Assembly (NCBI RefSeq): GCF_000526775.1
Contig: NZ_JAGS01000001.1
Location: forward strand, 558,001-622,000
Direction of reading: 5' to 3'
From: Ruminococcus albus AD2013
GTDB lineage: Bacteria > Bacillota > Clostridia > Oscillospirales > Ruminococcaceae
Length of the DNA stretch: 64,000 nt
Shown: piece after piece, positions 6,468 to 15,519 of the stretch
Layout: every line of letters starts with the position of its first letter
Position numbering within the stretch: the stretch's first letter is position 1
The notes under the pieces: generated by a model
Seen by the model: the letters and a program-made list of their open reading frames with translations, nothing else
Databases searched by the model: none
What the model was told of the DNA's origin: nothing
Position numbers and translations under genes: made by a program

Positions 6468-8906
6468 ATGGAAAACACAAATCTTAGCGGAACACAGTGC
6501 AAACTTATCACATATAAAATAAACGAAGACGTTCTTGCAGAGGTTCTTGCTAATAACGGTATCACAAGTGTGGGATTTGAGAGCACATCGGGCGTAAGGA
6601 CAGTCCGTGACGAGGACGGGCTTATATTTGCGAAAGAGGGCGGCGAGGCTGATCTTCCGCAGATGATCTTCATGGCGTGGTCGGGCAGTGATCCTGCATC
6701 GCTGAACGCTGATGACAGAAAGCTTTTTGACGATATGAAGTGTACTCTCAGTACACTGGGCAGGGCTGACTGCTTCAATTACAAAATAGCATCGCCGGTC
6801 GATGATACTGCCGAAAGCAAGCTGAAAGCCGTAGCTGATCTTTTTGCAAATACTGATATCGCGGATAAGCTGGATATCACGGTCACCCGCAGTTCCTATT
6901 CCGAGGGTGAACAGACTTCAGGCGCTTTCGGTTTTGAAAGAAGGAGCTTCAAAAACGGAAGTCAGGTCTACTGGCAGCTGAATTTTGTAGGTGACAGCTA
7001 CAGTGCGGACTGTGCGGCATTGCTGCTGAAGGACGGCAGGCTTTCGATAACTGACAGGAACGACGCTGAATGGGAAAAAGGTCAGGCCGAAGAGTTCATG
7101 CTGTCACTTAATGATGCATCGGCGATCGGTGGTGTGACAGTGCTTGAAAAACTCAGCTGTAAAAATCTCGAAAAGCTGACACTTTTGCCTGTTTTTCTTG
7201 AGATCAGCGACGGTGCGCTGACGGAGTGTCCCTCTCTTAAAGAAGTTGATGTCCTCAAAAAGAACATCGTCCTCGGCAGAGGATTTGTCGGCAAAGACGT
7301 TGTTATAGGCGGCTGTAAGGGCAGTACTGCTGAGCACTATGCCAATACAGAGGGTAATGAGTTCCTGCTGCTGGAAGAATCCGAGCGCAAGCCTATGGAG
7401 ATCGAGATAGCAGATGAAGTCTGCATAACTGCTGACGATTTCTCTGTTCTGCGCGGCGAGGATAAGAACAGACTCACGCTGAACGATGTGGGATTTACCC
7501 CATATGAAGGCTGTACCGACGATTTTGACTGCGAGATAATAACAATGACTTCATCCGAAGCAGCAGAATCGGGACTTACTTCACAGCTTTGTAATTTCGG
7601 ACAAATGATAGATACCGAAACTGTCCGCAACGACAGGAACGGCTATATCAAAGCAACTATGATGAAAAGCTCATCTCAGCAGGATATTTTCAGCTGTGTT
7701 CTGGAGATCGACCATGCAGGCAATATCATCTGTATACACGCCGAGAAACAGTTCAGTGCAGCTGATATTGAAAAAGACGCTGATAAGGCGATGTTTGCAC
7801 GTATGAAACAGCTGGGTGAGAGCGTTCGTTTCGGCAGTAAAACTGAAATGTGCATAGCCGCAGTTCCTCAGGCTGTACCCGCAAAGACTGAGACTGCTGC
7901 CGAAGAAATATCTGCCGTTGAACCCGAGATATCTGCGGAGCCATTGGTGGAGGAAATATCTCCCATCGTGCCTGAACCCGAGAACATAGCAGAAGAACCG
8001 ATAGCCGAGGAAACTTCTGAACCCGAGATCATTGCGGCAGAGCCTAAAGTTGAAGAAATTTCAGTTCCTGAACAGGAATGCGAGAACTCAGAAGAAGAAC
8101 CCACAGCTGAGGAAATTTCTGCACCCGAAATCGAGCCTGAAATCATTGAGGCGGAGCCAATAGTTGGAGAAATCTCAGATTCAGAACAGGAACCCGAGAT
8201 TACAGCAGAAGAATCAATATCCGAGGAAGTATCTGTACCTGAACCCGAAATAATGTCGGCAGAGCCTGTGACTGAGGAGATACCCGAAGTGTCAGCCGAA
8301 GTCGTTGGAGAGCAGAATGATACTTCCGATGACGAGATCATCGACGTTGCACCTGATGAAATAAGGGAGCACGAAGATAATGGTGCTGTCAAGCTGGTCA
8401 GCGGTGCAAGATTTGATCTTAACGAATATGCTTCGCAGATGCTGGTGATCGATATGGATTATCAGGCTGAAGACGGACTGGACATCGACGGCTACGTATT
8501 CCTTCTGAATGACAGTGGTAAGGTAAGAAGCGATGCCGATCTTATATTCTTCGGACAGAAAGCATCTGTTGACAGAGCGGTGAACAATCATCCCGAGAAT
8601 ACAAGAATGTTCACGGTGGAGCTTTCAAAGCTCGATGCTGATATAACCAAGCTTGCAGTGGCTTTTGCCATCTACGGTGATAAGGAAGGTCAGGAGTTCT
8701 GCCGTGTAAGCAAGCCTACGGTGCATATAAGCTGCGGCGGCAAAGAGCTGTGCAGCTATGAAATAACGGGTCTTGACGATGAACGCTCCGTAGTAGCAAT
8801 GGAGATCTACAACAAGAGCGGCTGGAAGGCAAAAACCATCGGTCGTGGATTCAAACTTGCCCTTCAAACTCTGTGCGGAAGCTACGGCGTTGATGTAAGA
8901 CAGTGA
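6468..8906 (+). CDS. Large cytosolic protein with C-terminal TerD-type domain
   Basis: I use ATG 6468 (812 residues), which has an AGGAGG ribosome site 10 bases upstream. The ATG at 6450 lies ahead of that site. No signal peptide is present. Residues about 215-290 have a leucine-rich, BspA-like flavour (LEKLSCKNLEKLTLLPVF). Residues about 470-620 are a Glu/Pro/Ile/Ser tandem repeat built from units like EPIAEEISEPE. Residues about 640-811 match the TerD/TerE family: LVSGARFDL, then GLDIDGYVFLLNDSGKVRSD and DLIFFGQ, the calcium-binding type beta sandwich. TerD proteins are linked to tellurite and other envelope or DNA stress. Other ter genes are absent nearby. The gene has its own promoter. 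Confidence 0.75.
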   Translation: MENTNLSGTQCKLITYKINEDVLAEVLANNGITSVGFESTSGVRTVRDEDGLIFAKEGGEADLPQMIFMAWSGSDPASLNADDRKLFDDMKCTLSTLGRADCFNYKIASPVDDTAESKLKAVADLFANTDIADKLDITVTRSSYSEGEQTSGAFGFERRSFKNGSQVYWQLNFVGDSYSADCAALLLKDGRLSITDRNDAEWEKGQAEEFMLSLNDASAIGGVTVLEKLSCKNLEKLTLLPVFLEISDGALTECPSLKEVDVLKKNIVLGRGFVGKDVVIGGCKGSTAEHYANTEGNEFLLLEESERKPMEIEIADEVCITADDFSVLRGEDKNRLTLNDVGFTPYEGCTDDFDCEIITMTSSEAAESGLTSQLCNFGQMIDTETVRNDRNGYIKATMMKSSSQQDIFSCVLEIDHAGNIICIHAEKQFSAADIEKDADKAMFARMKQLGESVRFGSKTEMCIAAVPQAVPAKTETAAEEISAVEPEISAEPLVEEISPIVPEPENIAEEPIAEETSEPEIIAAEPKVEEISVPEQECENSEEEPTAEEISAPEIEPEIIEAEPIVGEISDSEQEPEITAEESISEEVSVPEPEIMSAEPVTEEIPEVSAEVVGEQNDTSDDEIIDVAPDEIREHEDNGAVKLVSGARFDLNEYASQMLVIDMDYQAEDGLDIDGYVFLLNDSGKVRSDADLIFFGQKASVDRAVNNHPENTRMFTVELSKLDADITKLAVAFAIYGDKEGQEFCRVSKPTVHISCGGKELCSYEITGLDDERSVVAMEIYNKSGWKAKTIGRGFKLALQTLCGSYGVDVRQ

Positions 8907-9019
8907 CCGTCACAAAACAGTCACCTTGTTATCATTTTGATGTCGTGTAGTTGTCGCAAATGCCCGAAATTGCCCTAATACAAGTTACTAATGTGAGATA
9001 ATTTGTAATATATTCACTA

Positions 9020-9048
9020 TTGACAGTAATTTGAAAATATGGTATATT
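9020..9048 (+). promoter_or_regulatory. Promoter of the 9153 gene
   Basis: TTGACA (9020-9025), 17 bases, TATATT (9043-9048). The 5' leader is about 100 bases long and shows no terminator hairpin. Confidence 0.75.
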
Positions 9049-9152
9049 TAATTTGCAGAAAGGCGCAGGCTCCGTTTTGTGAGAACAGGTGTCTGCTGTC
9101 GTAGCAAAGAAAGAGAGAATAACACAGATAAAAACTTTCAGGAGGTAGCATT

Positions 9153-10775
9153 ATGGTTAAGAAGAATGTACTTACACCCGTACTTGCAGGTGTACTCGGT
9201 GTCGCAGTTGTCGGCTCCGGCGTTGGTTATTTTGTTTTGAACAAAAACGCAGATAAGAATGAAAAGACAAAGAGCAACAGCTCTGTTGTAGTTTCCCCTA
9301 AGCTGAGTGTTATGGCTGATAATATCACCAATACACTTGACAGGGCAGCTGGTATCGCTAAGGGCGAGGTTGATTATGCTTATGAAGGATCATTTAATAT
9401 AAGCTTCGGCCCTGCTCTGACCAAAGAGATGCCCACAGCTCCCAAGGATTTCGGCATGACTGTATCCAGCAAGCAGAAAGACGGAAATGAGAGCGGCGAT
9501 ATCGTTCTGACATACGGCGGCGAGAAAGTCGTAACTGTAAATCAGATATACAGCAGAGAAAACAGCGAGGATATGTATGTAAGAGTTCCCGAGCTGTCTG
9601 AAGCATATATAAAGGTAAATAAGGCAGAAGCTGAGGATTATCTGAAAGAGTCCGTTGGTATGGACCTGAGCCAGTATGCTCAGACTGCAGAAAATTTCGA
9701 CTTTGATACTGAGGCATTTGAGGCTGATCTCAAGGAGTATGAAAAGGTATTTAAGGATAACTTCCCCGAGGTTAAGGAGGAAGGCAAGAAGTCCGGAGAT
9801 ATAGACGGTATTTCTTATGAGTATACTTCCAAGTCATATGACCTGACTGCAGCTGACGGCCAGAAGGTAGCTACCGCGATCCTTGAAAAGGCCAAGGGCG
9901 ATGAGAATTTCAAGAAGCTGTACGATCAGAGCATGGAAGCTGCAAATCAGCAGATGGCTAAGTACGGTGATAGTTCTTCATCTTCACCCAGCTATGAAGA
10001 GGCTATTGACAAGATGCTCGATGAAGTTAAGGGCGAGATCGATAGTGAGAAGACAGTTGTTCTTGAAACATATGAGAAGGGTGAAGGCGAATTCGCAGGT
10101 TTCACTATCAAGCCTGCTGATGATAAGGGCGAGCTGAAGCTCATCACTGTCAGCAACGATGATGCTGAAGGTCTGGATATGAGCTTTGACAGCGGCGATG
10201 GCAGCACTATCACTGCTTACGGCGCACTGAAGAGCGAGAATGACGTAGTTAACGGTTCTTACACTGTTTCTTCTGTCGAGGACGGCAAGGAGACAATTAA
10301 AGTCGTTTACACCATGTCTGATATGAAGAACGTTGGCGATAATTTCGCAGGTACTATCAGACTGGATATATCTTCCAGTGAAGACGGCGAGCCTGAGTCC
10401 GGTTGGATGGAGATCAAGTCCGATTCCACTGCTGATGATGTAAACGTAACATTTGAATTCGGTCTTGCCGGAGAGAATGCATTTACTATGACTATGACCA
10501 GCAAAAAGACTGAGGCTTCCGACGTTGACAAGATCAGCAGCGATGCAAAGGTCTACAACGCTCTCAATGAAGAGGAAATGAACGAGTATCTGTCTACCTG
10601 CGATACCGAAGGCTTCATGACCAAGCTCAAGGATACTCTGGGTGATGAAATGTATAATGATCTGATGGGCAGCTCATCATCTTCTTACAGCAGCAGCCAG
10701 TATGATGACGATGATGATTTTGACTGGGATAAGTTTGAGGAGTCCACTGATAATACAGCTAATGACCCTGCATAA
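9153..10775 (+). CDS. Uncharacterised membrane-anchored surface protein, 540 aa
   Basis: A GGAGG ribosome site precedes the ATG. A single N-terminal membrane helix (about residues 8-30, VLAGVLGVAVVGSGVGYFVL) without a lipobox anchors a large Asp-, Glu-, Ser- and Lys-rich extracytoplasmic region. The C-terminus is low complexity: a Ser/Tyr run, then five consecutive Asp, then an acidic tail. The body has repeated beta-strand-like segments ending in Thr/Val pairs, reminiscent of lipoprotein carrier folds such as LolA, but I cannot assign a family. It is monocistronic, with its own promoter and terminator. Confidence 0.75.
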   Translation: MVKKNVLTPVLAGVLGVAVVGSGVGYFVLNKNADKNEKTKSNSSVVVSPKLSVMADNITNTLDRAAGIAKGEVDYAYEGSFNISFGPALTKEMPTAPKDFGMTVSSKQKDGNESGDIVLTYGGEKVVTVNQIYSRENSEDMYVRVPELSEAYIKVNKAEAEDYLKESVGMDLSQYAQTAENFDFDTEAFEADLKEYEKVFKDNFPEVKEEGKKSGDIDGISYEYTSKSYDLTAADGQKVATAILEKAKGDENFKKLYDQSMEAANQQMAKYGDSSSSSPSYEEAIDKMLDEVKGEIDSEKTVVLETYEKGEGEFAGFTIKPADDKGELKLITVSNDDAEGLDMSFDSGDGSTITAYGALKSENDVVNGSYTVSSVEDGKETIKVVYTMSDMKNVGDNFAGTIRLDISSSEDGEPESGWMEIKSDSTADDVNVTFEFGLAGENAFTMTMTSKKTEASDVDKISSDAKVYNALNEEEMNEYLSTCDTEGFMTKLKDTLGDEMYNDLMGSSSSSYSSSQYDDDDDFDWDKFEESTDNTANDPA

Positions 10776-10813
10776 TAGTCGGTAGTTATATCAGACTTAA
10801 TATTTGAAATAAT

Positions 10814-10848
10814 GACACTCCTGCTTATACAAGCAGGGGTGTCTTTTT
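10814..10848 (+). terminator. Intrinsic terminator after the 9153 gene
   Basis: A GACACTCCTGCTT/AAGCAGGGGTGTC stem with a four-base loop is followed by TTTTT. Confidence 0.85.
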
Positions 10849-10899
10849 GTATTACGTGTTAATATTCTGTAAGGTTATTTAAATCTAACTTTATAACTC

Positions 10900-10929
10900 T
10901 TGACAATTTGCAACTTGATACTGTATAAT
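10900..10929 (+). promoter_or_regulatory. Promoter of the SDR gene
   Basis: TTGACA (10900-10905), 18 bases, TATAAT (10924-10929). Confidence 0.75.
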
Positions 10930-10961
10930 ATAGTTATATTAATAACGAAAGGACTGATAGT

Positions 10962-11720
10962 ATGGCAAGGACAGCTTTAGTTACCGGTGCCAGTTCGGGC
11001 ATTGGCAGAGAGATAGCAAGAGAACTCGACAGCAGAGGTTTCAGGGTTATACTGACAGCACGCCGTGAGGACAGACTTCGTGAACTTGCAGATGAACTTC
11101 TCGACAGCAGAGTGATAGTCTGCGATCTTTCACGCGAGGACGAATGTAAGCGTCTGCATGAAGAGGTCAAGGGTGAAAAAGTCACTGTTCTGATAAATAA
11201 TGCAGGCTTCGGCAAACTCGGTGACTTTGATAAGATACCGTTAGAGGACGAACTACGCATGATAGATACTAATGTCACAGCGGTTCATATCCTGACAAAA
11301 CTTTTTTTGCAGGATTTCAAGGCGGCTGACAGAGGATATATCCTCAATGTTGCGTCCTCGGCTGGACTTATGCCGGGCGGCCCGCTTATGGCGACATATT
11401 ACGCAACAAAAGCCTATGTCACAAGCCTGACAAGTGCGATCCATGAGGAACTGAAAATGGCAGGCAGCCGTGTGAAGATATCAGCCCTTTGCCCGGGACC
11501 TGTTGACACCGAATTCAATTCCGTGGCGAATGCTCAGTTCGGTGTAAAGTCTATATCAGCCGAATATTGTGCAAAACGAGCGGTTGAGGGTATGTTTGCT
11601 GGAAAAATGATAATCGTACCCGAAAAGACCCTTGCCTTTGTCACTAAGGCAGCTCATATTCCCCCGCGCCGCCTTATACTTGCAGCGACAGGTAAACTTC
11701 AGTCAGATAAAAAGGTGTGA
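10962..11720 (+). CDS. Short-chain dehydrogenase/reductase (classical SDR)
   Basis: 252 residues, the usual length of classical SDRs. The cofactor motif TGASSGIG lies at residues 8-15, NNAG near 80, the catalytic Ser in NVASSAG near 130, and YYATKAY supplies Tyr and Lys near 145-149. The adjacent PGPVDTEF loop is typical of the DltE/YdfG-like subgroup. It should be a cytosolic NAD(P)-dependent oxidoreductase. The substrate cannot be read from the sequence. An AAAGGA ribosome site lies upstream. The gene has its own promoter and a terminator about 100 bases downstream. Confidence 0.88.
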   Translation: MARTALVTGASSGIGREIARELDSRGFRVILTARREDRLRELADELLDSRVIVCDLSREDECKRLHEEVKGEKVTVLINNAGFGKLGDFDKIPLEDELRMIDTNVTAVHILTKLFLQDFKAADRGYILNVASSAGLMPGGPLMATYYATKAYVTSLTSAIHEELKMAGSRVKISALCPGPVDTEFNSVANAQFGVKSISAEYCAKRAVEGMFAGKMIIVPEKTLAFVTKAAHIPPRRLILAATGKLQSDKKV

Positions 11721-11819
11721 TCAGACTATTTGTTATGATATTATAGTATATAACATAATAAATTATATATTCAGAACTGTTAAACAGTTGTATCTATGCT
11801 GTTTATCACTCTATAATTC

Positions 11820-11853
11820 GGCACTTCCGAGCTTCGGGGGTGCCTTTTTTTGT
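11820..11853 (+). terminator. Intrinsic terminator after the SDR gene
   Basis: A GGCACTTCCGA/TCGGGGGTGCC stem (two G-T pairs) is followed by seven T. Confidence 0.8.
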
Positions 11854-11934
11854 GAGAAATATTGTGTTAAACTACGTTGTTGAAGAAATATAGGGGAAAG
11901 TTTGTGAAAATTATAAAAAAAGTGAAAAATATAC

Positions 11935-11963
11935 TGGACAAAATGCGAGAAATAATGTATAAT
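11935..11963 (+). promoter_or_regulatory. Promoter of rsmD-coaD
   Basis: TGGACA (11935-11940), 17 bases, TATAAT (11958-11963). Confidence 0.7.
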
Positions 11964-11991
11964 AGAAATATCAGAGTCTAGGAGAGTTTTT

Positions 11992-12540
11992 ATGAGAGTT
12001 ATAACCGGTTCAAGAAGAGGAAAAAAGCTGAAAACGCTTGAGAACCTCGATACAAGACCGACCACGGATATGGTCAAGGAAGCAGTTTTTTCTGCTATAC
12101 AGTTTGATGTGCCCGGCGCACAGGTGCTTGACCTTTTCGCAGGCAGCGGTCAGATGGGCATCGAAGCCCTCAGCCGTGACGCAAAGCACTGCGTTTTTGT
12201 TGACAATAATGCTGCGGCAGTTGCAGTTATAAAGGAAAATATTTCCGACTGCAAACTCGTTGCTGAATCCCGAGTGCTGAATATGGACAGCCTTGATTAC
12301 CTTAAAGTGGCAAAGGGTCAGTTCGATATCGTACTGCTTGACCCGCCTTACAATAAGGGCATAATCGAGAAAGTGCTGAACAGTGTAGACGCTCATCTCA
12401 GTGACAGGGCAATAGTTGTCTGCGAACATGAAAAAGAGCTTGAACTCAGTGATGAGTACGGCAGACTGAAAAAACATAAGCGTTATAAATACGGCAAGAT
12501 AGCCGTTACTATTTTTAAAATACCGACAGAGGAAGAGTAA
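11992..12540 (+). CDS. rsmD: 16S rRNA (guanine(966)-N2)-methyltransferase RsmD
   Basis: 182 residues, matching the family. It shows the RsmD N-terminus (MRVITGSRRGKKL), the TRPTTDMVKEAVFS segment, the SAM-binding motif VLDLFAGSGQMGIEALSR (about residues 41-58) and the catalytic LDPPYNKG loop (about 117-124). RsmD methylates G966 of 16S rRNA in small-subunit assembly. The stop is 2 bases before coaD, the usual rsmD-coaD arrangement in Firmicutes, so the two are co-transcribed. Confidence 0.93.
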   Translation: MRVITGSRRGKKLKTLENLDTRPTTDMVKEAVFSAIQFDVPGAQVLDLFAGSGQMGIEALSRDAKHCVFVDNNAAAVAVIKENISDCKLVAESRVLNMDSLDYLKVAKGQFDIVLLDPPYNKGIIEKVLNSVDAHLSDRAIVVCEHEKELELSDEYGRLKKHKRYKYGKIAVTIFKIPTEEE

Positions 12541-12542
12541 TT

Positions 12543-13037
12543 ATGAAGATCGCTGTATGCCCGGGTAGCTTTGACCCCGTTACACTGGGACATCTGGATA
12601 TAATCCAACGCGCTTCAAAGCTTTTTGACAGGGTAATAGTACTTGTCAGCTTTAACAGAAGCAAAAATAAAGCGATATTCTCCACCAAAGAGAGGATGGA
12701 AATGATAATCGCCGTTACCAAGGGTCTTGATAATGTTGTGGTGGACTGCTATGACGGTCTGCTGGCTGATTATCTGAAAATGACAGGTGCTGAGGTCATT
12801 GTCAAGGGATTGAGGGCGGTCTCTGATTTTGAATACGAATTTCAGATGGCTCTTGCCAATAAGAAGCTTTATAATGATGCCGAGACAGTATTCCTCACCA
12901 CAGCAGGTGAGAATATGTTCCTTTCATCAAGCGTGGTGAAGGAAATAGCAAGCTTCGGCGGAGATATTTCGGGCTTTGTTTCACCCGAGGTACTTGAAAT
13001 GATAAAAAACAGGCTTTATAAGCCTGAGGATAAATAA
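12543..13037 (+). CDS. coaD: Phosphopantetheine adenylyltransferase CoaD
   Basis: 164 residues. CoaD makes dephospho-CoA from 4'-phosphopantetheine and ATP, the fourth step of CoA synthesis. Visible motifs are GSFDPVTLGHLDII (the T/HxGH nucleotidyltransferase signature, residues 8-21), VKGLRAVSDFEYE (about 86-98) and the SSSVVKE signature (about 127-133). It follows rsmD with a 2-base gap, and a coiled-coil gene follows after 38 bases with its own ribosome site. Confidence 0.95.
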   Translation: MKIAVCPGSFDPVTLGHLDIIQRASKLFDRVIVLVSFNRSKNKAIFSTKERMEMIIAVTKGLDNVVVDCYDGLLADYLKMTGAEVIVKGLRAVSDFEYEFQMALANKKLYNDAETVFLTTAGENMFLSSSVVKEIASFGGDISGFVSPEVLEMIKNRLYKPEDK

Positions 13038-13075
13038 CCCCGAGAAGTACGGGGCAAGTGAAAGGAAGTATTATT

Positions 13076-13672
13076 ATGAGTGAAAACATCGATTATACCC
13101 CTATGAATGATTTGCTGGAAAGAATAGACGAAACTATCGACAATGGCGCGACTGTACCTTTTTCAAATAAAAAAATGGTAGACGGCGATCATCTGCATGA
13201 ACTGGTAGATGAAGTTAGAATGAGCATCCCTCCCGAGATCAAGAGAGCTCAGGAGCTGGAGATCCAGAGAAAGGCTATCCTTGAAAATGCTAAGCAGGAA
13301 GCTGATGCTATCAGAAATTCTGCTACAAGCGAAAAGGAAGCTGTGATGAAAGAAGCTAAAGCTGAGGCTGACAAGCTTGTTTCTCAGGAGGCTATAATCG
13401 CAAGAGCTGAACAGTATGTCAAGGAACAGGTCGACAGAGCAAATCAGGAAGCTGAGGATATAATCAACCGCGCAAGAGCTGATGCTGAAAATATAATTGC
13501 AGATGCTAACAATAAAAGACAGAGCATACTTGATGCTATGATCGCGAACATCAACGCTACTCTTGGCGAAGCTTCCGAGACTCTCCAGTCTGACGTCAAC
13601 AGACTTTCTAAGAGCCTTGATGACGTTAACCGCATGAGAGATGCTATCATCAAGCTGAGTGAACAGGTATAA
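13076..13672 (+). CDS. Coiled-coil protein downstream of coaD, function unknown
   Basis: I use ATG 13076 (198 residues) with AAGGAAG upstream. An in-frame GTG at 13058 precedes that ribosome site. The N-terminal 45 residues contain a predicted folded segment (DLLERIDETIDNGATVPFSNKK). The rest is one long Glu/Ala/Arg/Lys coiled coil with heptad character, resembling the stalk of ATPase subunits or DivIVA-like scaffolds. Similar coiled-coil genes lie next to coaD in related Clostridia. A link to cell division or envelope organisation is only a guess. A strong terminator follows. Confidence 0.7.
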   Translation: MSENIDYTPMNDLLERIDETIDNGATVPFSNKKMVDGDHLHELVDEVRMSIPPEIKRAQELEIQRKAILENAKQEADAIRNSATSEKEAVMKEAKAEADKLVSQEAIIARAEQYVKEQVDRANQEAEDIINRARADAENIIADANNKRQSILDAMIANINATLGEASETLQSDVNRLSKSLDDVNRMRDAIIKLSEQV

Positions 13673-13681
13673 ATAATAACG

Positions 13682-13708
13682 GTCGGGGATAATTTCCCCG
13701 ACTTTTTT
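13682..13708 (+). terminator. Intrinsic terminator of the rsmD-coaD operon
   Basis: A GTCGGGGA/TTCCCCGAC stem with a short loop is followed by six T. Confidence 0.85.
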
Positions 13709-13725
13709 GATATGATATCGGGTAC

Positions 13726-13757
13726 AAAAAAACGGACAGCCATAAAAACTGTCCGTT
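13726..13757 (-). terminator. Intrinsic terminator of the L,D-transpeptidase gene
   Basis: On the minus strand AACGGACAG pairs with CTGTCCGTT and is followed by a T run. Confidence 0.8.
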
Positions 13758-13770
13758 ATATTTTTGTATA

Positions 13771-15276
13771 TTAATCGTAGAACATTACAACAGGTGTGCC
13801 AAGCGGTACATTATTGTAAACGTACTCAGCACCCTCGTAAGGCATATTGATACAGCCGTGTGAACCGTTCCACTGATATATAGTGCCGCCGAAAGCGCCG
13901 CCTCTCCATGTGGAGTCGTGCATACCTATACCGCATAGGGAAACATTGTTCCAGTAGTTACAAGTGGTATCCCACTCTTCACCGTCGGCATTTCTGTCCT
14001 TCATACGCTTGTTGGTCTCTTTCGACCACAGCTTGTATACGCCTTCAAGGGTAGTTCTTGCCATTGAAGTTGTCTGACCGGAAACGATGTCGCATTCGTA
14101 CTTTTTCTTGCCTTTCTTGTAATACCACATATGCTGATTTGTAAGGTCAATCTCAATATAAGTATTGCCGATATCGTCCTTTGCGGTTCTTGCAGATTCA
14201 ACACCTGTGTATTCGTAAGAACCATCGCTGAAGTATATCGGGTCGATGGATTCTACACTCTTGCCTTCTTCGATAAGATTCTCCAGCTGTTCAACGGTAG
14301 CGTCCTTCCAGATCCACCAGCCGTAACGGCCGTCATCACTGGGTTCCACCTTGACTTTACCCTGAAGAGTTGATTTGAATGTTCTTGTCTTTTTCAGAGT
14401 GTCATACTTCTTGGCAAGACCATTGACATACTTCTCTACAGCTTTTCTGTCAACCACATAATTGCCCATATCATCCATATCGATAAGATCAAGCAGGGTC
14501 TTGCCTGTGATGGTCTCGGTGGTATAATCAAAATCGTATGTTATGGATATGTTGAACACTTTGTTCAATGCCTCGCACTGATCCTTGAAAGTGTCAGCGG
14601 TTATCTGCGGGATATCATAGCATCCGGTACCACTTGCAAGCTTGACCTCGAATTCGCCTTTGCCCAGCGCATCGATAACAGCTTCCTCCAGCTTATCCAT
14701 ATTTGTGACTTTATTACCCTGAACTTCATCCTTGATCACATAGCCATCGTCGGTCAGTTCAAGGGAAGCGTCCTGAGTTTCAACATTGCCCCAGTCCTGC
14801 TCGTTCAGCAGTTCTTTCAGCTTATTACTATCATAGGTGGATTCATCGGTATAGTTAAAGTCTGTTCTGCCTGCATAACCCGAGAACCACGCGCCGTGAT
14901 TGACTTTATCATAAAGCTTTTTGATCTCATCCTTGGCACTGCGTGTGTAATCGAAATCGGCAGGGGAGATATCAACTTCCTTGCCGTCGATAGTAGTAAC
15001 CTTGAACTTCTTGGGGATATTGTCAGCTTTAAGTTCCTTTACTGCCTGTTCATAGGTCTTTCCGCTTACATCGACACCATTGATGAAAGTGTCAGCCAGA
15101 AATCTGTTTCTGTAATAAACTCTGCCTGCACCGTATGATATACCTACAGCGGCCAGCAGCGCGATCATAGCTGTACCGCATATAAGAGTGGTCTGGTTCT
15201 TAACTTTTTTTCTGCCGCGTTTCCTGCTCCCGGCAGATGAGAGCTTTTTGCCGTAACCTGCAGCATCTGCGCCCAT
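13771..15276 (-). CDS. L,D-transpeptidase (YkuD domain) with N-terminal membrane helix
   Basis: 501 residues. A short cytosolic Lys/Arg-rich segment is followed by one membrane helix (about residues 32-51). About 300 extracytoplasmic residues then resemble the putative peptidoglycan-binding region seen ahead of YkuD in Firmicutes (NGVDVSGKTYEQAVKEL). The YkuD catalytic domain is about residues 370-500, with the His of GIGMHDSTW and the catalytic Cys in GSHGCINMPYEGAEYVY. Such enzymes make 3-3 peptidoglycan cross-links or attach proteins. A GGAAGGA ribosome site precedes the ATG. It is monocistronic, with its own promoter and terminator. Confidence 0.9.
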   Translation of the reverse strand: MGADAAGYGKKLSSAGSRKRGRKKVKNQTTLICGTAMIALLAAVGISYGAGRVYYRNRFLADTFINGVDVSGKTYEQAVKELKADNIPKKFKVTTIDGKEVDISPADFDYTRSAKDEIKKLYDKVNHGAWFSGYAGRTDFNYTDESTYDSNKLKELLNEQDWGNVETQDASLELTDDGYVIKDEVQGNKVTNMDKLEEAVIDALGKGEFEVKLASGTGCYDIPQITADTFKDQCEALNKVFNISITYDFDYTTETITGKTLLDLIDMDDMGNYVVDRKAVEKYVNGLAKKYDTLKKTRTFKSTLQGKVKVEPSDDGRYGWWIWKDATVEQLENLIEEGKSVESIDPIYFSDGSYEYTGVESARTAKDDIGNTYIEIDLTNQHMWYYKKGKKKYECDIVSGQTTSMARTTLEGVYKLWSKETNKRMKDRNADGEEWDTTCNYWNNVSLCGIGMHDSTWRGGAFGGTIYQWNGSHGCINMPYEGAEYVYNNVPLGTPVVMFYD

Positions 15277-15300
15277 TTATCTGATCCTTCCTTACATAAC

Positions 15301-15364
15301 ACAAATCGACAATATTCTTTCATTTATATAATTTATTATACCACAATCATGGTCGATTTGTCTA
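15301..15364 (-). promoter_or_regulatory. L,D-transpeptidase promoter flanked by a 10-bp inverted repeat
   Basis: On the minus strand TAGACA (15359-15364), 18 bases, TATAAT (15335-15340). The perfect 10-bp inverted repeat ACAAATCGAC (15301-15310) and GTCGATTTGT (15352-15361) lies on both sides of the -10. One arm touches the -35 and the other falls in the transcribed leader, as expected for a two-site operator. Confidence 0.6.
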
Positions 15365-15475
15365 GTATCGTACTTTGATTTTAAGAAAAAATCTTTAACA
15401 AATTTTGCGCTGCAATAAGGGTCAGATATGTATATTTTTTGTGAAACTTTTTAGAACTGTACTGAAATATGTACA

Positions 15476-15510
15476 GTAAAACAGCTGTCGTGCGAAAATG
15501 CGCGACAGCC
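15476..15510 (-). terminator. Intrinsic terminator of the 57-aa gene
   Basis: On the minus strand GCTGTCGCGC pairs with GCACGACAGC and is followed by a T-rich tract. Confidence 0.65.
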
Positions 15511-15519
15511 TGATGTCAG

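Noticed and set aside
7868..8392. Ser/Ile-rich frame antisense to the TerD-fusion repeat
   Set aside because: A shadow of the Glu/Pro repeat; no ribosome site or promoter.
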